This document shows, in pieces, positions 1-7,925 of a stretch of DNA of 64,000 nt (position 1 is its first letter; each line of letters starts with the position of its first letter). The stretch comes from Mycobacterium sp. D16Q13. GTDB taxonomy: Bacteria; Actinomycetota; Actinomycetes; Mycobacteriales; Mycobacteriaceae. Position numbers and translations under genes: made by a program. Below the pieces are notes generated by a model. The model was not told where the DNA came from. It worked only from the letters and a program-made list of their open reading frames with translations, and did not search any database. The stretch spans positions 62,001-126,000 of the forward strand of contig NZ_MAEW01000010.1 in the NCBI RefSeq assembly GCF_002013375.1. The letters are read 5' to 3'.

Positions 1-159
1 CGCGGCGAGGCGCGGCTGCCGGATGGCACCATCGCGGGGAGCACCGCGAACATGGCCGACCTGTACCGGTTCGCGGTGACCCAGGCCGGTTCTGCGGTGG
101 CCACCCTGCAGACATCGGTCAATCCCCGGCGTGCGGTGTGTGTTCAGGCGGCGTCGTAG
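1..159 (+). CDS. 3' end of an N-acetylglucosamine-6-phosphate deacetylase-like amidohydrolase (partial)
   Basis: The first reading frame is open from the window edge to a TAG at 157-159 and gives about 52 residues. The stretch LPDGTIAGSTANMADLYRF resembles the NagA segment just after the last metal/catalytic region (L.DGT.AGS..T.D). NagA removes the N-acetyl group of GlcNAc-6-phosphate in amino-sugar catabolism. After NPRRAV the protein ends within six residues, whereas NagA normally continues with a G-L-....G.I..G..AD segment, so the C-terminal strand seems truncated. The last 16 bases overlap the convergent gene at 144-788. Most of the gene lies outside the window, so the family call rests on little sequence. 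Confidence 0.55.
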   Translation, partial: RGEARLPDGTIAGSTANMADLYRFAVTQAGSAVATLQTSVNPRRAVCVQAAS

Positions 160-788
160 CGCGGTCCGATGATCTTCGCGATCCCCAGCAGCCGTTGGTA
201 ACTTTCCGGGCCCGCCGAGCATCCGCGTAGATCGGTCGCGGTGTTGCGAACCCTGGCCAGCACACGCGAGCAGGACATGCGTGCTCCGTCGTTCGTAATC
301 ATCACGTAGGAACCAACTACCGCGTCATCGTCTCGGTGCAACGAGCCGATCACGTACCTCCATTGCGCGGAGTCGTGCACGGTGTGCTTCGCACACCTCA
401 ACCACATGTCCATCTCACTGGAGGCGAAGTTACGTGCCTCGGCATCCGTGGGGAAAACAGCGATGCGTTGTGCAACCTGCACGTTCCACGGTGAGCTGTC
501 CTGCAAGTACTGCTCGTGCGCGGCCATGTACGGACCGCGGTCGTAGGTGGCCACTGACGGGCCGACTACGCTGCCGCAGTCCGGTCTGTCCGTCGTGAGG
601 TCGGAGAGGGCGGTGCGCCGATCGACGACCGGAAAAGCTGCTCCCATAACAGAGGACGCCTCTTCCGGTGTCACCATCAGATCGTCGATCGCGGCGGGCG
701 GTATCGGCGCGCCCTGCTCGGCGGAAGCGGGCGCCGCGAATGCCAGTGCGAGCACCATCAGCACGACCGTCATCGCCGACATTCTCAT
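144..788 (-). CDS. Secreted PknH-sensor-like protein
   Basis: The 214-residue product begins with a Sec signal peptide (hydrophobic core about residues 5-20, cleavage near APASA-E at 22-24). The mature part contains the features of the mycobacterial PknH extracellular sensor family: an early P.A.IDDLMVTPEEAS.VMG segment, the D-R-P-D-C-G-S motif near residue 70, and paired cysteines later (C132, C172, C191 region) likely forming disulfides. There is no kinase domain and no lipobox. It is the last of two adjacent paralogues on this strand (3 bp separate it from the next one, 792-1454), so they are probably co-transcribed. The ligand is unknown. Family call is by eye; function cannot be assigned beyond a probable extracytoplasmic sensor or binding protein. 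Confidence 0.8.
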   Translation of the reverse strand: MRMSAMTVVLMVLALAFAAPASAEQGAPIPPAAIDDLMVTPEEASSVMGAAFPVVDRRTALSDLTTDRPDCGSVVGPSVATYDRGPYMAAHEQYLQDSSPWNVQVAQRIAVFPTDAEARNFASSEMDMWLRCAKHTVHDSAQWRYVIGSLHRDDDAVVGSYVMITNDGARMSCSRVLARVRNTATDLRGCSAGPESYQRLLGIAKIIGPRYDAA

Positions 789-791
789 GAC

Positions 792-1454
792 TCAGACCTC
801 CCACACTCGCGGGCCGACAATTTTCATCAATTCGAAGGCGCGCTCACCACCACTCTTGGAAACCGTTGAGCAGGTGCGAATGTCAATGGCGACATTGCGT
901 TCTCCGAGAAGCACGTGCTGGCATGCGGCATACGCGGCATCGTTCCTTCCGTAGACGACGGCCAGAACGTTGTCGACCTGTGTGACGCCCCGGATGTCCA
1001 CCGTCGCCGTCAGAGTGGTGCCATCGATCGACTGCTCGGAGACGTTGATCGTCTGCTGTTCGCACTTGCGCCAGCGGTCGGCTTCACTCCGCGCGAAGTC
1101 TCGGGCCTCCTCATCCGTGCTGAACACCGCCACACTTTGATCGACCAAGGTGAACCAGCCCGGGTGATCCCACAGCGCTTGGGAGTGTGCCGCCACATAG
1201 GAGGACCGGTCGTAGCTCGACACAGAAGCCAACACAACGCTTCCGCAATCCGGCCGATCGGTGTCCGATGCGAAGGTCGCACTCTGCCGGTGAATGTTGG
1301 GGAGACCGACGCCCATCACCCGTTCCGCCTCGTGCTGCGTGAACATGAGTCGATCGATGGACGCGGGCGGCACGTGTGGTGAAGGTTCGGCGAGGGCGAC
1401 GGCCGGGTGCACGGCGCCCAGTGCCACCGTCAGCGCCCCCACCACCGATCGCAT
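792..1454 (-). CDS. Secreted PknH-sensor-like protein
   Basis: This 220-residue paralogue of its downstream neighbour has an N-terminal signal peptide (core 5-20, ending near ALA-EP at 21-23). It shares the ASIDRLMFTQHEAERVMG opening, the D-R-P-D-C-G-S-V motif near residue 70, and the terminal ...CSTVSKSGGERAFELMKIVGPRV segment with the 144-788 product. Three extra cysteines suggest disulfide bonding outside the membrane. The gene pair is arranged head to tail with 3 bp between them, which indicates tandem duplication followed by divergence. No kinase or transmembrane anchor accompanies the domain. A third paralogue lies 1 kb away at 2473-3150 on the same strand, beyond a sugar kinase. Confidence 0.8.
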   Translation of the reverse strand: MRSVVGALTVALGAVHPAVALAEPSPHVPPASIDRLMFTQHEAERVMGVGLPNIHRQSATFASDTDRPDCGSVVLASVSSYDRSSYVAAHSQALWDHPGWFTLVDQSVAVFSTDEEARDFARSEADRWRKCEQQTINVSEQSIDGTTLTATVDIRGVTQVDNVLAVVYGRNDAAYAACQHVLLGERNVAIDIRTCSTVSKSGGERAFELMKIVGPRVWEV

Positions 1455-1495
1455 GCGTTCCCCTCACCTAGGCCTCGGTTGTTCTGTATTGAACT

Positions 1496-2467
1496 CTAGG
1501 GCGCCAGCCGGCGCAGCTCCTTGGTCAGCTCGGCCGCATCCGGCGGTTGCGCCCCGGGCCGGGTACAGGTGATCGCCGCGGCCACCGCCGCGCGCCGCAA
1601 CGCCTCAGGCAGATCGAGTCGACGCTGATAGAACCCGTCGAGGAAGACGCCGGTGTACGTGTCACCGGCGCCGACAGTGTCGACGACGGCGACCTCGTGG
1701 GCAGGGACGTGCAGTGGCGACGGTTCACCCCGCTGGAAGGCCAACGACCCCGCCGATCCACAGGTGACCACTGCGATCTCGAGGCGCGGGTGCTCGTCGA
1801 ACCAGCGGCCAACCACGCCCTCGACCGACGCGCCCGGGTACAGGAATTCAAGATCTTCGGTGCTGGCCCGCGCCACCTCCGCAATGGACAACCAGGGGGC
1901 AATGCGCGCGACGTACGTCTCTCGGTCGGTGACGAGCGTGGGGCGCACGTTCACGTCGAAGGTGAGCGGAATGGCCGCATAGTGCCGCATGATCCACGCG
2001 CGTAACTCGTCGCGCTCACGCCAGAGCACGCTGGCGATCGACCCCGCCCAGATGGCCACCGGAACGCGCACCGGATCGGGAAGTGACGAGGGCCCAACAT
2101 CATTGGCGGTTCCCTGCCAGTAGAACTGATACTGGGCCGCTCCGTGTTGGTCGACGTCGGCGACGGCCAATGTCGTCGGAACGTCATGGCGCATGACCAA
2201 CGATTCATCGACACCTACCTCGGTCAGATTCTGTACGCACTGACGCCCGAACGCATCGCCGGACACATGGGTGAGAAGCGCGGTCCGAACACCCATCTTC
2301 GCGGCGGTAATCGCGGTGTTGTACGGGCCGCCTCCGGGCACCGGGCGCCACAATCCGCCAGCCGCCGGAACCAGATCAACGAGTGTCTCGCCGCAGACGA
2401 TGAGGCCGTCTCTGTCGGGCACGTTCCCAACGCTACCTGGGACCGGTTTTCTCGCAGCGCCTTTCAT
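1496..2467 (-). CDS. PfkB-family carbohydrate kinase (fructokinase-like)
   Basis: The 323-residue protein belongs to the ribokinase/PfkB superfamily, which phosphorylates sugars or nucleosides with ATP in the cytoplasm. Seen: N-terminal strand G-E-T-L-V-D-L-V (26-33), glycine-rich substrate loop GGGPYNTA (45-52), and the second PfkB signature DTVGAGDT (263-270), whose Asp269 is the catalytic base. Length is typical for fructokinases. The ATG at 2467 is chosen because it lies 5 bp beyond the stop of the upstream gene (2473) and starts just ahead of the first conserved strand; a longer in-frame start would run through that gene. Substrate is not determined by sequence; a NagA-like gene nearby hints at sugar catabolism but is on the other strand. 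Confidence 0.88.
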   Translation of the reverse strand: MKGAARKPVPGSVGNVPDRDGLIVCGETLVDLVPAAGGLWRPVPGGGPYNTAITAAKMGVRTALLTHVSGDAFGRQCVQNLTEVGVDESLVMRHDVPTTLAVADVDQHGAAQYQFYWQGTANDVGPSSLPDPVRVPVAIWAGSIASVLWRERDELRAWIMRHYAAIPLTFDVNVRPTLVTDRETYVARIAPWLSIAEVARASTEDLEFLYPGASVEGVVGRWFDEHPRLEIAVVTCGSAGSLAFQRGEPSPLHVPAHEVAVVDTVGAGDTYTGVFLDGFYQRRLDLPEALRRAAVAAAITCTRPGAQPPDAAELTKELRRLAP

Positions 2468-2472
2468 TTCGC

Positions 2473-3150
2473 CTATGCCCGGGCCACCCGAGGCAGAAGA
2501 CCCAGGATGAGATCGAGGGCTCGGCTGCCGTCCCGTTCCGCGCACGCCCGCACATCGATAGCCACGTTCCGCAGCGGCGCCAGCGCATGCTGGCAGTAGA
2601 TCACTCCACCGAAATCCGTCGGCCACGCGTAGCCGACCACCAGAACCTCCTGCACCTGAACGATGTTGCGAAGCTGCACCCATTCACGACGCGTGCTTCC
2701 GTCCGGCTGCGGCAGAAGCGAAGTGACCCGCTGGTTCTCGCAGGCGCGCCAGCGATCCGCCTCACTAAGCGCGAAGTCCGTCGCATCGGACCACTCGGGA
2801 AAAATCACCATGCTCTGGTCCACCAGCCGCGTCCAGCTAGGACTGTCCACCAATGAGCGGTACCGCCCGGACAAGTAATTGGACGATTCATAGCTCGCCG
2901 TCGATGCGAAAACCACACTGCCGCATTCGGGCCTGTCGGTCCGATCCGACACCAGCCCTGCCCAATCGCCGGACACATGCATGCCGGCCCCCATAACGGG
3001 ACTCACGTCCCTGGGCTCGAGCATCAGACCGGGCAGCGCGTCCACCAGCACGGGAAGCTCGCCGGGATCCGCGGATGCGGGTCCCACAGACACCGTCATC
3101 GCCATGGCCAGCACACAAAGGAACGACCCCACCCCCAGAACAGTCCTCAT
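2473..3150 (-). CDS. Secreted PknH-sensor-like protein
   Basis: A 225-residue paralogue of the proteins at 144-788 and 792-1454. It has a clear signal peptide (hydrophobic 4-24, cleavage near ASA-DP at 27-28), the LPGLMLEPRDVSPVMG segment, and the motif D-R-P-E-C-G-S-V in place of DRPDCGSV. Cysteines at the C-terminal half are conserved among the three paralogues. Its stop lies 5 bp before the start of the PfkB kinase, suggesting co-transcription, which would place a sugar kinase inside a run of sensor-like secreted proteins. No function is known for this stand-alone form. Confidence 0.8.
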   Translation of the reverse strand: MRTVLGVGSFLCVLAMAMTVSVGPASADPGELPVLVDALPGLMLEPRDVSPVMGAGMHVSGDWAGLVSDRTDRPECGSVVFASTASYESSNYLSGRYRSLVDSPSWTRLVDQSMVIFPEWSDATDFALSEADRWRACENQRVTSLLPQPDGSTRREWVQLRNIVQVQEVLVVGYAWPTDFGGVIYCQHALAPLRNVAIDVRACAERDGSRALDLILGLLPRVARA

Positions 3151-3284
3151 ATCTGCAGGAGCCTAGAGGAGAGGTGTCACCGCCGAGTGGACAATCGAGA
3201 CGAGCATTACCGCAGTACCTTTCAGCAACACTGCGGACAAAACTCGGTGGCCCGGCTCCGGGATCGGCGCCTAAGCTGCCACGC

Positions 3285-3854
3285 GTGCCCCAGTCGCGTA
3301 TCGATGACGTTGTCGCCGGAGCGCTGGCTTGGACAGAAGTCGACCTCATCGACATCGACGATTCCTCTGCCCGCCCGCTGCGGGATGCGTTGGAGGAGTT
3401 TGGGATCAGGGTGCACTACCACCCTGTCGGACAGCCGCGGCATATTGTCGCGGCGCTGGGCAGTGATCGTCAGGTCGCGCCCTTTGCGATCCTGGGATGC
3501 CACGGTGACGACGGCCAGATCTTGCTCCCTGAACTCGGCGAGCCGATAGCTTCCGAACAACCGTTTACCGGGCTGATGGGTGCCGACGAGGTCCGCCGGC
3601 ACCTGCGGCTTACCGGAAGTTTCGTGGTGTCCATCGGGTGCGAAACGGGGAGCCCGGAACTCGCGGATGCGTTCCTGGACGCGGGCGCGGCCGGCTACTT
3701 CGCGCCACAAGAAGCACCCGACGGGCATGCCGCATTTCTTGTCGCGGCGCTGTTCTTCTACGAGCTCACCGCGGGCCGAACCGTGGCCGAAGCAGCAGAG
3801 CGAGCACGCGGATACGACGCCGCGACCAGCACGTGGCGGCTGTGGCCGCGGTAG
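3285..3854 (+). CDS. Small protein with a possible caspase/CHAT-like His-Cys dyad
   Basis: The GTG at 3285 gives 189 residues beginning VPQSRIDDVVAG. I do not recognise a named family. The sequence has alternating beta strands and helices and two suggestive motifs: I-L-G-C-H-G-D-D-G, then V-V-S-I-G-C-E-T-G-S-P about 45 residues later. Hydrophobic-strand-H-G followed by hydrophobic-strand-x-C-x-T/S is the layout of clan CD (caspase/CHAT) peptidases, followed here by an A-x-x-x-D-A-G-A-A-G-Y-F-A segment like the CHAT 'gA..vigs.W' region. The start is supported by a TAAGCT hexamer at 3272-3277, 7 nt upstream, which fits a leaderless mRNA. No signal peptide. Function is inferred only. Confidence 0.7.
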   Translation: MPQSRIDDVVAGALAWTEVDLIDIDDSSARPLRDALEEFGIRVHYHPVGQPRHIVAALGSDRQVAPFAILGCHGDDGQILLPELGEPIASEQPFTGLMGADEVRRHLRLTGSFVVSIGCETGSPELADAFLDAGAAGYFAPQEAPDGHAAFLVAALFFYELTAGRTVAEAAERARGYDAATSTWRLWPR

Positions 3855-3886
3855 GCAGCTAGCCACCTAGAGCCCCCTTCATGGTG

Positions 3887-3915
3887 TTGACACTCGCGTT
3901 TAAATATTGTTCTAT
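3887..3915 (+). promoter_or_regulatory. Candidate sigma-A promoter for the methyltransferase-like gene at 3947
   Basis: A consensus TTGACA (3887-3892) is followed after 17 bp by TTCTAT (3910-3915), in a patch that is conspicuously AT-rich for this DNA. It would give a leader of about 25-30 nt carrying the purine-rich Shine-Dalgarno GAAGGG at 3935-3940. Confidence 0.4.
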
Positions 3916-3946
3916 GCGAATGTATGCATTAATAGAAGGGAAGTCC

Positions 3947-4561
3947 ATGGCCTCGGCGGCGCTCGTCCTGTATCTGATCTTCATCGCCGCTGGGCTTGGC
4001 TGGAAGAGTTACCGACAGTGGCGCGCAACCGGCTCCACCGGGATCCACGGATTCCATGGCCGCGCCGGCTCGCGCGAATGGCTCGCAGGGGCCGGATTCA
4101 TCGCCGCGATAGTCATCGCCTTCCTAGCACCCATTCTGCAGCTGGCCGGGCTCATCACTCCCCTTGCCGCGCTTGACAACCGGCCTCTGCGGATCGCGGG
4201 AATCGCACTAGCCACGGCGGGAATCGTCGCTACGGTCTGGGCGCAACACACCATGGGCGAATCCTGGCGGGTAGGCGTCGACACCCGGGAGACCACCACG
4301 CTGGTGAGCACCGGCGTTTTCGGATGGGTCCGCAATCCGATCTTCACGGCAATGCTGACGTTCGCCGCCGGGTCTACCCTCATGACCCCAAACCCGTTGG
4401 CCCTCAGTGGTTTCGTGCTACTCGTCACGTCCATCGAGCTGCAGGTGCGCGTGGTTGAGGAGCCCTATCTCCTCGCGGCACACGGCAGGACCTACCGCGA
4501 CTACGCAGCCCGGGTCGGACGATTCCTGCCCGGAATCGGCAGGTTCAGCGCCCAGGGTTGA
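3947..4561 (+). CDS. Membrane methyltransferase of the isoprenylcysteine carboxyl methyltransferase (ICMT/PEMT) fold
   Basis: The ATG at 3947 has GAAGGG 6 nt upstream and gives 204 residues. Hydrophobic segments lie at about 3-20, 45-65, 78-98 and 135-155. The C-terminal signature S-T-G-V-F-G-W-V-R-N-P-I-F followed by E-E-P-Y-L...H-G...Y-R-D-Y-A-A-R-V-G-R-F-L-P is the S-adenosylmethionine-binding core of the ICMT/phospholipid methyltransferase family. In bacteria the substrates of these proteins are mostly unknown; membrane lipids or small lipophilic compounds are likely. The last 17 bp overlap the convergent amt gene. An upstream ATG at 3917 is in frame but lacks a ribosome binding site. Confidence 0.8.
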   Translation: MASAALVLYLIFIAAGLGWKSYRQWRATGSTGIHGFHGRAGSREWLAGAGFIAAIVIAFLAPILQLAGLITPLAALDNRPLRIAGIALATAGIVATVWAQHTMGESWRVGVDTRETTTLVSTGVFGWVRNPIFTAMLTFAAGSTLMTPNPLALSGFVLLVTSIELQVRVVEEPYLLAAHGRTYRDYAARVGRFLPGIGRFSAQG

Positions 4562-5870
4562 TGAGCCCACCACCGCGAGTGGTGGCCAGCTCGTAGGCCG
4601 ATTCCGCATGCTCGGCATCGTCGAGGCCATCGGACTCGTGCTGCGGATGCGACCTGATGCCCATGGAATGCCGCAGGCCCAGCCCGATAAGCCCGGTCAC
4701 CGCGACCGAGTAGGCGAGCACCGCAACGACCGCCACGAGCTGCAACCAGAATTGATGCAACCCGCCGCCGTACAGCAGCCCGTTGACACCGGCAGGCGCC
4801 GCGGCACTGCCGACAACGCCGATCATCAACGTGCCGACGATGCCACCAACCAGGTGCACACCCACGACGTCGAGCGAGTCGTCATATCCCCAGCGGTATT
4901 TCAGCTCGATGGCCAACGAGCTGAACGCGCCCGCTACCGCCCCGATGACCAGGGCGCCAATCGGGGTGACCGACGAACAGGAGGGCGTGATGGCCACGAG
5001 CCCCGCCACCACACCCGAGGCCGCACCGAAGGATGTCGGCCTGCCGTGCCGGATCTTCTCGACCACCAGCCAGGCCGCCATCGACATTGCTCCCGCACCA
5101 AGGGTGTTGGCAATGACAATGGCCGCGGTGCCGTCTGCTGCCAATGCCGATCCGGCGTTGAATCCGAACCAGCCGAACCACAGCAGCCCCGCCCCGAGCA
5201 TGACCGCGGGCAAGTTATGCGGACGCATCGCCTCGCGCGGCCACCCGTGCCGCTTGCCGAGGATGATCGCCAGCGCCAAACCGGCGGCACCGGAATTGAT
5301 CTCCACGGCGGTACCGCCGGCGAAGTCGATGACACCCAGATTCGCCAGCCATCCGCCCTTCTCGGCAGTGGTGCCCTTGACCGCGAACACCCAGTGCGCC
5401 ACCGGGAAGTACACCAGGGTTGCCCACAGTGCCGTGAAGGCAATCCACGGGAGGAATCGCATGCGGTCGGCGACCGCGCCCGCGATGAGCGCCACCGTCA
5501 CCATCGCGAACCCGGCCTGGAACATGACGAACACCAATGCGGGGATCTTGGTCGGCCCCCATAGCGGAACTGAGGACGCTTTGTAGTCGCCTTCAAACAG
5601 GTGCTGCAATCCGGCGAATTGGAACGGATCGCCAAGCAACCCGCCACCAATGTCGGTGCCAAACGCCATCGAGTATCCGAAAGCCACCCAGAGCACCCAC
5701 ACCACGGCGACGGCCGAGAAGCACATCATCATCATGTTGAGGACACTCTTGGCGCGCACCATGCCGCCGTAGAAGAAGGCCAATGCCGGGGTCATCAGGA
5801 GTACCAGTGCGGCGCTCGTCAGCACCCAGGCGGTATTGGCCGCGTCGGGCACTCCCATATGCGGAAACAT
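4545..5870 (-). CDS. amt: Ammonium transporter Amt
   Basis: The 441-residue protein shows about eleven membrane helices and the Amt/MEP/Rh hallmarks: F-F-Y-G-G-M-V-R near residue 33, the D-F-A-G-G-T-A-V-E-I signature near the middle, and twin histidines in Y-F-P-V-A-H-W-V-F and V-G-V-H-L-V-G-G-I-V-G, which line the ammonia pore. It imports ammonium through the cytoplasmic membrane. No glnK/glnD partner is adjacent, so this may be a stand-alone Amt rather than the nitrogen-regulated amtB-glnK-glnD set. Start is the first ATG; a second ATG four codons later is possible. It diverges from the gene at 6042 across a palindromic operator. Confidence 0.95.
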   Translation of the reverse strand: MFPHMGVPDAANTAWVLTSAALVLLMTPALAFFYGGMVRAKSVLNMMMMCFSAVAVVWVLWVAFGYSMAFGTDIGGGLLGDPFQFAGLQHLFEGDYKASSVPLWGPTKIPALVFVMFQAGFAMVTVALIAGAVADRMRFLPWIAFTALWATLVYFPVAHWVFAVKGTTAEKGGWLANLGVIDFAGGTAVEINSGAAGLALAIILGKRHGWPREAMRPHNLPAVMLGAGLLWFGWFGFNAGSALAADGTAAIVIANTLGAGAMSMAAWLVVEKIRHGRPTSFGAASGVVAGLVAITPSCSSVTPIGALVIGAVAGAFSSLAIELKYRWGYDDSLDVVGVHLVGGIVGTLMIGVVGSAAAPAGVNGLLYGGGLHQFWLQLVAVVAVLAYSVAVTGLIGLGLRHSMGIRSHPQHESDGLDDAEHAESAYELATTRGGGLINPGR

Positions 5871-5951
5871 GTGCTGGCTACTCCCGGATCGTGCGATTAG
5901 GTCAGCGTGAGTGTAGGGAAGCCGCCGCCCGTGCGCGCAAGACCTGATCTA

Positions 5952-5971
5952 AACTAGAACACGTTCCAGTT
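5952..5971. promoter_or_regulatory. KstR-type palindromic operator
   Basis: The site AACTAGAACACGTTCCAGTT is a 20-bp inverted repeat (8 of 9 pairs around a central AC) and its core 5955-5968 fits the mycobacterial KstR consensus TNNAACNNGTTNNA exactly. KstR is the TetR-family repressor of sterol/lipid catabolism genes. It lies about 70 bp before the flavoprotein gene at 6042 and 82 bp before amt, so it could control either. The motif is seen; regulator identity is inferred. Confidence 0.65.
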
Positions 5972-6041
5972 TTCTGGCGTACGATTTCCTTCTCATACCT
6001 GTCCTACCGACCGCTTCCCACCACCCACCCAAGGAATGGCC

Positions 6042-7175
6042 ATGCATACCCCCATCTGCGACGAGCTCGGCATCGAGTTCCCGATTTTCGCCTTCACGCA
6101 CTGTCGCGACGTCGTCGTCGCGGTGAGTAAGGCCGGTGGCTTCGGCGTACTGGGCGCCGTCGGATTCACCCCCGAGCAGCTCGAGATCGAGCTCAATTGG
6201 ATCGACGAGCACATCGGTGACCACCCTTATGGCGTCGACATCGTCATCCCCAACAAGTACGAGGGCATGGACGCGAACATGTCGGCCGAGGAGCTCACCA
6301 AGATGCTCCAGTCGATGGTTCCTCAGGAACATCTGGACTTCGGCCGCAAGCTGCTGGCCGACCACGGTGTGCCCGTCGAGGAGGGCAACGACAACGCCCT
6401 GCAATTGCTGGGCTGGACCGAGGCCACCGCGACCCCGCAGGTGGAGATCGCACTGCGCCATCCCAAGATGACGCTCATCGCCAACGCACTCGGCACGCCT
6501 CCGCCGGACATGATCAAGCACATCCACGACGCCGGCCGCAAGGTCGCGGCACTGTGCGGTTCGCCGAAGCAGGCCCGCAAGCACGCCGACGCCGGAGTGG
6601 ACATCGTCATCGCACAGGGTGGTGAGGGCGGCGGCCACTGCGGCGAAGTCGGCTCGATCGTGCTGTGGCCGCAGGTGGTCAAGGAGATCGCGCCGGTGCC
6701 GGTGCTCGCCGCCGGAGGTATCGGCAGCGGCTACCAGATCGCCGCGGCGCTGGCCATGGGTGCGCAGGGCGCGTGGAGCGGCTCGCAGTGGCTCATGGTC
6801 GAGGAGGCCGAGAACACCGCGGTGCAGCAGGACACCTACGCCAAGGCCACCAGCCGCGACACCGTGCGCAGCCGGTCCTTCACCGGCAAGCCGTGCCGAA
6901 TGCTCAAGAACGACTGGACCGAGGCCTGGCAGACCGAAGGCAACCCCGAGCCGCTGGGAATGCCCTTGCAGTACATGGTTTCCGGAATGGCGGTGGCTGC
7001 CACCCACAAGTTCCCGGATCAGACGATCGACGTCGCATTCAACCCAATCGGCCAGGTCGTCGGCCAGTTCACCAAGGTGGAGAAGTCGGCCGCGGTCATC
7101 GAGCGCTGGGTGCAGGAGTATCTAGAAGCCACCAACACGCTCAACGAGCTCAACGAGGCCGCCGCGTCGGTCTAA
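6042..7175 (+). CDS. Nitronate monooxygenase / 2-nitropropane dioxygenase-like flavoprotein
   Basis: The 377-residue protein is a TIM-barrel FMN enzyme of the NPD/NMO superfamily. Seen: G-G-F-G-V-L-G-A-V near residue 35, A-Q-G-G-E-G-G-G-H-C-G near 195 and the phosphate-binding A-A-G-G-I-G-S-G near 225 with A-M-G-A-Q-G-A downstream. These enzymes oxidise nitronates or, in actinobacteria, act as flavin oxidoreductases in lipid and steroid breakdown. The sequence recalls M. tuberculosis Rv1533 (from memory). ATG 6042 is preferred over the ATG at 6036 because the AAGGA ribosome binding site at 6031-6035 then has a proper spacing. A KstR-type box sits upstream and a strong hairpin follows the stop. 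Confidence 0.85.
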   Translation: MHTPICDELGIEFPIFAFTHCRDVVVAVSKAGGFGVLGAVGFTPEQLEIELNWIDEHIGDHPYGVDIVIPNKYEGMDANMSAEELTKMLQSMVPQEHLDFGRKLLADHGVPVEEGNDNALQLLGWTEATATPQVEIALRHPKMTLIANALGTPPPDMIKHIHDAGRKVAALCGSPKQARKHADAGVDIVIAQGGEGGGHCGEVGSIVLWPQVVKEIAPVPVLAAGGIGSGYQIAAALAMGAQGAWSGSQWLMVEEAENTAVQQDTYAKATSRDTVRSRSFTGKPCRMLKNDWTEAWQTEGNPEPLGMPLQYMVSGMAVAATHKFPDQTIDVAFNPIGQVVGQFTKVEKSAAVIERWVQEYLEATNTLNELNEAAASV

Positions 7176-7189
7176 AGGCTCGGGTCCAA

Positions 7190-7237
7190 TGTGCGGATCC
7201 GGTCGAATTTCAACGAGATTTCGACCGGATCTGCACA
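7190..7237. terminator. Long stem-loop between convergent genes
   Basis: Arms TGTGCGGATCCGGTCGAA (7190-7207) and TTCGACCGGATCTGCACA (7220-7237) pair over 18 positions with a single G-U wobble and a 12-nt loop. It begins 14 nt after the stop of the flavoprotein gene and ends 40 nt before the stop of the convergent gene. No T tract follows, as is common for mycobacterial terminators; it could serve both strands. Confidence 0.65.
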
Positions 7238-7277
7238 CTCGGCGAATCAACGAGCCTGCGCGGCCTGGTCCAATCCG

Positions 7278-7925
7278 CTACTGGCCCAGGCCGTTTTGCA
7301 TCGTGTTGGCCAGCACGTTCACCGCAAGGCTGCCGTTTCCCGGCTGACAGACCTTGGCCTGCAGCAGCACATTCTCGCGCCTGCGGGTCTGGTTGAAGCA
7401 GCGTCGGTCGACGCCCGCCTCCTCCTTCATCCACGCGGCATCGGCGGCGCCGGCCGCTGGTCCGGTGAATGTCCACACCTCGCGTCGGCCGTCGTTCAGG
7501 ATCAAGGTGGCCGTCTGCCCAGAACATCCTTGGGTGCGGTCCACCACCCGATGGAACGCGCGGTCGGCCGCATCGTTGTTGGCGAACACACCGATCGACT
7601 GCTTGACCAAATGCGTTGCATCCGTGCCGGAGTCTTGCGTCGCCGCGCCCCGGAACGAGGCCAGATCCGGATCGGCGTACACCTCGTCAAGCCCGATATC
7701 CGACCAGTTGTTGCATTCCGGAACATCGACGGAGAACGCCTGGAACGGCTGCGTGAACTCGCTATGCGACCCCAGCTGAGACCCAATGACATTGCTCACC
7801 GAACCACGCGCGAGCACCGCGTAATTGACAACCCCCGGATCGGACGGACGGGCGCCCGCCGCGGGGGCCAGCGCGAGCGCGACCACCGTCGCACTAGTCA
7901 CGGCCGAGGTGATCTTGATGGTCAT
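7278..7925 (-). CDS. Secreted PknH-sensor-like protein
   Basis: The ATG at 7925 gives 215 residues with a signal peptide (core about 6-22, ending near AGA-RP). The mature part carries the family pattern: L-A-R-G-S-V-S-N-V-I-G-S, an Asp/Glu-Cys-x-x-W segment, the L-V-K-Q-S-I-G-V-F-A-N strand and late cysteines in W-M-K-E-E-A-G-V-D-R-R-C. It overlaps the stop of the upstream paralogue by four bases (ATGA), showing translational coupling of the pair. It lacks a kinase domain. The longer in-frame start at 7988 would lie inside the upstream gene and is rejected. Confidence 0.8.
   Translation of the reverse strand: MTIKITSAVTSATVVALALAPAAGARPSDPGVVNYAVLARGSVSNVIGSQLGSHSEFTQPFQAFSVDVPECNNWSDIGLDEVYADPDLASFRGAATQDSGTDATHLVKQSIGVFANNDAADRAFHRVVDRTQGCSGQTATLILNDGRREVWTFTGPAAGAADAAWMKEEAGVDRRCFNQTRRRENVLLQAKVCQPGNGSLAVNVLANTMQNGLGQ

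Noticed and set aside
5949..7007. A 352-codon minus-strand frame opposite the nitronate-monooxygenase-like gene
   Set aside because: Translation is His/Gly/Arg-rich without family likeness and it would destroy the KstR-type intergenic region; a shadow frame.
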